Below are positions 59,983 through 64,000 of a stretch of DNA of 64,000 nt, in pieces. Origin of the DNA: CAIWHR01 sp963741355 (lineage in GTDB: Bacteria; Pseudomonadota; Gammaproteobacteria; Burkholderiales; Casimicrobiaceae); the NCBI GenBank assembly GCA_963741355.1, contig CAVUIG010000003.1:186001-250000 (forward strand), in the 5' to 3' direction. The position numbers and the translations under genes are program-made. Within the stretch, counting starts at the first letter, position 1. Each line of letters begins with the position of its first letter. The notes beneath the pieces are model-generated. The model saw only the letters and a list, made by a program, of their open reading frames with translations. It made no database searches and was not told the DNA's origin.

Positions 59983-60708
59983 CTATTCGTCGATGACCGA
60001 GTTCGTGTACACGTTCTGAACGTCGTCCAGCGACTCGATCGCGTCGAGCAGCTTCTGCATCCGCGCGGCATCCTCGCCGGTCATCTCGATCTCGGTCGAC
60101 GGCTTCATCGTCACTTCGGCGAACGCGGGCTTGTGGCCCGCCTTGGCGAGCGCCTCCTTCACCGCGATGAAGTCGTAGGGTCCCGTGATCACCTCGAGGC
60201 TGCCGTCGTCGTTGCTGACGACGTCCTCGGCGCCGGCGTCGAGGGCCGCCTCCATCAGCTTGTTCTCGTCGGTGCCGGGCGCGAAGACGAGCTGGCCGCA
60301 ATGCTTGAACAGGAATGCCACCGAGCCGTCGGTGCCGAGGTTGCCGCCGTACTTGGAGAACGCGTGCCGGACGTCGGCGACGGTGCGCGTGCGGTTGTCG
60401 GTCATGCAGTCGACGATCACCGCGGCGCCGTTGATGCCGTAGCCCTCGTAACGGATCTCCTCGTAGCTGACGCCCTCGAGCTCGCCGGCGCCGCGCTTGG
60501 CGGCGCGCTCGATCGTGTCCTTCGGCATGTTGTTCGCCGTCGCCTTGTCGATGGCGAGCCGCAGGCGCGGATTCATCGACGCGTCGGCGCCTCCGAGGCG
60601 CGCCGACACCGTGATTTCCTTGATGAGGCGGGTGAAGATCTTGCCGCGCTTGGCGTCGGTGGCCGCCTTGCGGTGCTTGATGTTCGCCCATTTGCTGTGG
60701 CCCGCCAT
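59983..60708 (-). CDS. yebC: YebC/PmpR family transcriptional regulator or translation factor
   Basis: 241 residues, normal for the family. It opens 'MAGHSKWANIKHRKAATDAK' and 'RGKIFTRLIKEITVSARLGG', the universal YebC start. It continues with 'AIDKATANNMPKDTIERAAK' and 'YEGYGINGAAVIVDCMTDN'. Members have been described as DNA-binding regulators and, more recently, as ribosome-associated factors for proline-rich stretches. It ends before a 143-base gap towards the ruvC fragment. Confidence 0.96.
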   Translation of the reverse strand: MAGHSKWANIKHRKAATDAKRGKIFTRLIKEITVSARLGGADASMNPRLRLAIDKATANNMPKDTIERAAKRGAGELEGVSYEEIRYEGYGINGAAVIVDCMTDNRTRTVADVRHAFSKYGGNLGTDGSVAFLFKHCGQLVFAPGTDENKLMEAALDAGAEDVVSNDDGSLEVITGPYDFIAVKEALAKAGHKPAFAEVTMKPSTEIEMTGEDAARMQKLLDAIESLDDVQNVYTNSVIDE

Positions 60709-60742
60709 CGGTGCTGCCTTTCCTGCGAAAAATCAGGATGAA

Positions 60743-60748
60743 ATTATA
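60743..60748 (-). promoter_or_regulatory. Putative -10 box for yebC
   Basis: A perfect TATAAT on the minus strand, 35 bases upstream of the yebC ATG, in a short A/T-rich patch that also holds the ribosome site. The -35 region is GC-rich and not convincing. Confidence 0.5.
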
Positions 60749-60798
60749 CCGCGCGGCGCCGGCGCCGCGGCCGCGCATCGGGGATCCCGGACAGCGTC

Positions 60799-61425
60799 CT
60801 AGACGAGGCCCTGCTGGCGCAGGAATTTCTGCAGCACCGACAGCCGTACTTCGCTGTCGTTCACCTCGAGCATCGTCTGCTTGATGTGAAGCGGCAGCGG
60901 CAAGAGCTCGGCGAGGCGGTAACCGACCCACGAGGCGTCCTCGAAGGCGTGCTGCTCGGGAAAATGCTGCGGGCCGATGCGCTGCGCGAGCGCCTCGAGC
61001 AGCCGGGCGAGCGGGGCGCACGCCTCCGGCAGCGCGACGGTCGGCTCGGCGGGGATCGTGGCGACCTTTCCGACGACGAGGCCGTCGCGGCGCGTCTCGT
61101 GCGAGACCACGCGAAACCGGGCTCCGCCGGCGACGCCGATGTGCAGGATGCCCTGCTCCGGCATGTCCCAGCTCGTGATCGACGCAAGCGTTCCGATCTC
61201 GGCGAACGTCGCCGGCGCTTCACCGGCGCGCGCGACTTCCTCGCCCTGCGTGACGAGGCAGACGCCGAACGGCACGTCGTTCGCGAGGCACGCCTTCGTC
61301 ATCTCGATGTAGCGCTGCTCGAACACCTTGAGCGGCAGGACGCCGCCCGGAAACAGCACGGTCTTGAGCGGGAACAGCGGCAGTTCCACGGAACGCAATG
61401 CGCGCCCGGTCAGGAACGGGGGCAT
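60799..61425 (-). CDS. Lon substrate-binding (LON N) domain protein
   Basis: 208 residues, only the N-terminal domain of Lon protease without ATPase or peptidase parts. It opens 'ELPLFPLKTVLFPGGVLPLK' and 'VFEQRYIEMTKACLANDVPF', then 'CLVTQGEEVARAGEAPATFA'. Stand-alone LON-N proteins are common in proteobacteria; their role is not settled. The start could also be a little downstream. It is on the same strand as yebC but 90 bases upstream of it. Confidence 0.88.
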   Translation of the reverse strand: MPPFLTGRALRSVELPLFPLKTVLFPGGVLPLKVFEQRYIEMTKACLANDVPFGVCLVTQGEEVARAGEAPATFAEIGTLASITSWDMPEQGILHIGVAGGARFRVVSHETRRDGLVVGKVATIPAEPTVALPEACAPLARLLEALAQRIGPQHFPEQHAFEDASWVGYRLAELLPLPLHIKQTMLEVNDSEVRLSVLQKFLRQQGLV

Positions 61426-61488
61426 CGTGCGCGGCCGTGCGGCGGTGAGCGGAAATGCGTCGCCATCGCCCGATTCTAGCAGCGCCTC

Positions 61489-62334
61489 CTACGCGAGCTC
61501 GCGATGCCGCGTGAGCACCTGATAGCGGGGCGAGAAGGCGCGGGCCAGCCGTTCGACGAGGTACACCGAACGATGCCGGCCACCGGTGCAGCCGATCGCG
61601 ACGGTGAGGTAGTTGCGGTTGTCGCGCGCGTAGTCCGGGAGCCAGCTGGCGACGAAGTGATAGATGTCGGTGTACATCCGCTCCACCTCGGGCAGCTTCT
61701 CCAGGAACGCAACGACCGGCGCATCGCTCCCCGTCAGCGGCGCGAGCTCGACCTCGTAGTGGGGATTGGGCAGGCAGCGCACGTCGAAGACGAGATCGGC
61801 GTCGAGCGGGACGCCGTGCTTGAAGCCGAACGACTCGAACAGCAGCGAGAGCCTCGACGCGTCGACGCTGACGAAATCCTTGATCCAGTTGCGCAGCGCC
61901 GCCGCGGAGAGATCGCTCGTGTCGAACGCGAAGCCCAGCGGGCGAACCTCGGAGAGCAGCGTGCGCTCGTATTCGATGGCCTCGGTCAGCGTGCGCGCGT
62001 CGCTCGAAAACGGGTGGCGCCGCCGCGTTTCCGAGAAGCGCTTCACGAGCTCTGGAGTCTTCGCGTCGAGGTAGAGGAAGCGCACGCTCCAGCCCGCCGC
62101 CTTCAAGGTCTCGATGGCGGCGGACAGCCCGGCCAAGCCGGGTCCGGTCTTGACGTCGAGCGCGATCGCGACGCGGTCGCGCCCGGCGGCGGCGAGGTAG
62201 CCGGCGGTTTCGGCGACGAGCGGCAGCGGGAGGTTGTTGACCGCGTAATAGCCCGAGTCCTCGAGCGCCCCGAGGGCGACGCTCTTGCCGGAGCCCGAGA
62301 CTCCGCCGATCAGCAGCAGGTCCATGCGGTCCAT
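61489..62334 (-). CDS. rapZ: RNase adapter protein RapZ
   Basis: 281 residues. The N-terminal P-loop domain has Walker A 'IGGVSGSGKSVALGALEDSG' and 'YYAVNNLPLPLVAE'. The C-terminal regulatory domain has 'VSVDASRLSLLFESFGFKHG', 'ADLVFDVRCLPNPHYEVELA' and 'IGCTGGRHRSVYLVERLA', all diagnostic. In E. coli it guides RNase E to a small RNA that controls GlmS and senses glucosamine-6-phosphate; in betaproteobacteria its partners are less clear. It is downstream of hprK. Confidence 0.96.
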   Translation of the reverse strand: MDRMDLLLIGGVSGSGKSVALGALEDSGYYAVNNLPLPLVAETAGYLAAAGRDRVAIALDVKTGPGLAGLSAAIETLKAAGWSVRFLYLDAKTPELVKRFSETRRRHPFSSDARTLTEAIEYERTLLSEVRPLGFAFDTSDLSAAALRNWIKDFVSVDASRLSLLFESFGFKHGVPLDADLVFDVRCLPNPHYEVELAPLTGSDAPVVAFLEKLPEVERMYTDIYHFVASWLPDYARDNRNYLTVAIGCTGGRHRSVYLVERLARAFSPRYQVLTRHRELA

Positions 62335-62417
62335 TGCTGAATTTCAACTGCGGTGATCACTCGGAGAGCGTCGCCGGTTGCGCCGCGAGGATCGGCAGGC
62401 GTCGCGCGCTTGCGCGC

Positions 62418-63380
62418 TCAGCCGCCGTCTTCCATGAGCCTCTGCTGCCGCTCGATGAATTCCTTGGTGCTGTCGATGCCGCGCTGGTTCAGCACGAAGT
62501 TGCGCACCGCGGCTTCGACCAGCACCGCGAGGTTGCGCCCGGCGGCGACGGGGATGGTCACCTTGCGGATGGGCACGCCGAGAATCTCCTGGTAGGTCGC
62601 CTGGACCTGCAGCCGGTCGAGCTCGGAGAACGCCTCGTGGCCGTGGTCCTCGAGGTGCACCATGAATTTCAGCAGCTTGCGCGGACGCACCGCGGTCTCG
62701 CCGAAGATGGTTCGGATATTGAGGATGCCGATGCCGCGAACCTCGAGGAAATCGCGCAGCACGCCCGGACAGCGTCCCTCGAGCGTGTCGGGCGAAATCC
62801 GGTAGATCTCGACGATGTCGTCGGCGACGAGGCCATTGCCGCGCGAGATGAGCTCGAGCGCGAGCTCGCTCTTGCCGATCGCCGACGCGCCGGTGATGAG
62901 GACGCCCATCTCCAGCACGTCCAGGAAGACGCCGTGCAGCGTGGTGGCCTCGGCGAGCACGCGCGCGAGGTAGAGCCGTATCACCTCGACCACGTTCGGC
63001 GACGGCTGGGTCGACGTGAAGAGCGCGACGTGATCGGAGGCGCAGCGCGCGGAGAGCTCGGGCGGGACCGCTTCGCCGTTGGCGACGACGATCGCGACGA
63101 GCTCGGTGCCGAACAGCCGGGCGACCGTGTCGCGCCATACCTCGGCGGAGAGGCCCTTCACCCAGGCGATCTCCGCCGCGCCGAGGATCTGGATCCGGAA
63201 TGGATGGATGAGGTTGAGGTGTCCGACCTGGCCGCTGGTCGGCTTCAATGCGGCGTCGCCGGTCAGCACGCGGTTGCCGCCCTGGCGGCCGGCGGCCCAG
63301 CTCAAGTCGAGCCGGGCCTCGTTGTCATTGAAGAATTTCTCGACGCTGACCTGCCGGACCATGCCGTGCTCGCTCGTCAT
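62418..63380 (-). CDS. hprK: HPr kinase/phosphorylase
   Basis: 320 residues from the ATG at 63380 (an ATG at 63362 is possible). The P-loop is 'GVLITGASAIGKSELALELI', followed by 'RGNGLVADDIVEIYRIS' and the HprK signature 'VRGIGILNIRTIFGETAVR'. The end 'VRNFVLNQRGIDSTKEFIER' is betaproteobacterial. It phosphorylates and dephosphorylates HPr on serine in the nitrogen-related PTS context. It lies 19 bases after ptsN. Confidence 0.95.
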   Translation of the reverse strand: MTSEHGMVRQVSVEKFFNDNEARLDLSWAAGRQGGNRVLTGDAALKPTSGQVGHLNLIHPFRIQILGAAEIAWVKGLSAEVWRDTVARLFGTELVAIVVANGEAVPPELSARCASDHVALFTSTQPSPNVVEVIRLYLARVLAEATTLHGVFLDVLEMGVLITGASAIGKSELALELISRGNGLVADDIVEIYRISPDTLEGRCPGVLRDFLEVRGIGILNIRTIFGETAVRPRKLLKFMVHLEDHGHEAFSELDRLQVQATYQEILGVPIRKVTIPVAAGRNLAVLVEAAVRNFVLNQRGIDSTKEFIERQQRLMEDGG

Positions 63381-63399
63381 GCGCGCCGCGCGCCCGCGA

Positions 63400-63861
63400 T
63401 CACGCGGTCGCCGCCCATCCGTCGAACAGCGCCCGAAGCTCGACCGGGCTCGAAGCGGCGGCGAGCTGTTCGCGGAATCGCTTCTCCGAGAACATCTGCG
63501 CGAGCTCGGACAGGAGCTGCAGGTGCCGCTCGGTCGCCTGCTCGGGGACCAGCAGGACGAAGACCTGCGCCACCGGCTTGCCGTCGGGCGCGTCGAAGGG
63601 GATGGGCGCGCGCAGTCGCACGAAGGCGCCCTGCGCCTCGCGCAATCCCTTGATCCTGCCGTGTGGAATCGCAACACCCTGGCCCAGCCCGGTCGAGCCC
63701 AGCTTCTCGCGCGCGGTGAGGCTGTCGACCACGACATTGCGCGCGAGGCCGGAGCTCGACTCGACGAGCGTCCCGACCGCATCGAACAGTCGCGCCTTCG
63801 AACCCGCGTCGACGTCGAGCAGGATGTTCGCGGTGGGCAGGAGCTCGGCGACCTGGTTCAT
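63400..63861 (-). CDS. ptsN: Nitrogen-regulatory PTS enzyme IIA (EIIA-Ntr)
   Basis: 153 residues. The phosphorylated His is in 'GLGQGVAIPHGRIKGLREAQ'. Further family motifs are 'LLPTANILLDVDAGSKARLF' at the N-terminus and 'VFVLLVPEQATERHLQLLSE'. It takes phosphate from NPr and signals nitrogen and potassium status. It lies between hpf and hprK on the minus strand, the usual betaproteobacterial order. Confidence 0.96.
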   Translation of the reverse strand: MNQVAELLPTANILLDVDAGSKARLFDAVGTLVESSSGLARNVVVDSLTAREKLGSTGLGQGVAIPHGRIKGLREAQGAFVRLRAPIPFDAPDGKPVAQVFVLLVPEQATERHLQLLSELAQMFSEKRFREQLAAASSPVELRALFDGWAATA

Positions 63862-63900
63862 GCGGAGGAAGCGCGGTGCGTTGGGCCGGACCGGCCCGCG

Positions 63901-64000
63901 TCAGGCGGCGGCGTCGCGCTTCGCGGCGTGACCTTCGTGCCGGTGCAGCGCGAGCTTTTCCTTGTGCTTCACCACCTGGCGGTCGAGCTTGTCGACGAGC
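63901..64000 (-). CDS. hpf: Ribosome hibernation-promoting factor HPF, C-terminal end (partial)
   Basis: The last 32 codons and a TGA stop (63901-63903) are inside the window. They read 'LVDKLDRQVVKHKEKLALHR' then a short basic and Ala-rich tail. 'DKLDRQVVKHKEK' is the conserved end of the short HPF/YhbH domain. The location directly upstream of ptsN agrees with the usual rpoN-hpf-ptsN-hprK-rapZ order. The rest of the gene lies outside the window. Confidence 0.85.
   Translation of the reverse strand, partial: LVDKLDRQVVKHKEKLALHRHEGHAAKRDAAA

Overview
The window is a very GC-rich bacterial chromosome segment, most likely from a betaproteobacterium (Burkholderiales-like). The evidence is the gene content and order: hpf-ptsN-hprK-rapZ, leuS-lptE-holA, ybgC-tolQRA, ruvC-ruvA-ruvB, a dksA lacking most zinc-finger cysteines, a Bug-type (TctC) solute receptor, a UbiH-family hydroxylase and O-acetylhomoserine sulfhydrylase. 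No phage, transposase, CRISPR array or tRNA was seen. It is a core-genome window studded with short GC-rich intergenic repeats.

Layout. 1-5641 (+): sugar ABC transporter (receptor, two permeases, ATPase) followed by a sugar-acid dehydratase. 5726-14154: mixed small enzymes (four-TM protein, VOC protein, GloC-like hydrolase, RraA-like protein, PA0069 radical SAM protein, OsmC, MetY, alpha/beta hydrolase, DUF2189 protein, thioredoxin-like protein). 14223-20706: GNAT, RsmE, then leuS-lptE-holA and a GDT1/UPF0016 Mn exporter on the minus strand. 20881-26282 (+): a DsbD/ScsB-type reductase and an HlyD/ABC-2 efflux cassette, all but the HlyD gene carrying frameshifts. 26286-33652: AEC transporter, HslU, SodC with a degenerate SodC paralogue, FabI, a PYROXD2-like oxidoreductase and an MFS carrier. 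33712-35174 (-): RNase P RNA and pyrC. 35432-46157 (mostly +): dksA, a repeat, a PuuD-like gene with a 31-residue membrane protein, a double-STAS protein, hslV, ubiH, dsbC, an SPFH/DUF4019/zinc-ribbon module, DUF3025, an SDR and a Bug receptor. 46503-48762 (+): menB-menE. 48759-53787: phosphatase, lipoprotein, GNAT, Fpr, FKBP and a large PilZ-like protein. 54097-59665 (-): tolA-tolR-tolQ-ybgC and ruvB-ruvA-HAD-ruvC. 59983-64000 (-): yebC, a Lon-N-domain protein, rapZ-hprK-ptsN and the end of hpf.

Three themes stand out. (1) At least 21 single-base frameshifts lie in ten genes whose reading otherwise stays intact, including housekeeping genes (menE, tolA, dsbC). They look mostly like uncorrected indels in the assembly, so disrupted genes should not be taken as pseudogenes without read support. 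(2) A modular GC-rich repeat family sits at gene ends and at points where usual gene order is broken: dksA/hslV, tolA/tolB, ruvB/ybgC, and inside a duplicated ruvC start. hslV and hslU are about 10 kb apart on opposite strands. (3) The best candidate for an under-described system is the SPFH + DUF4019 + dual zinc-ribbon membrane protein operon (40971-43584), which recalls the Bacillus YdjI/YdjG membrane-stress proteins. The SodC/degenerate-SodC pair is a second candidate.
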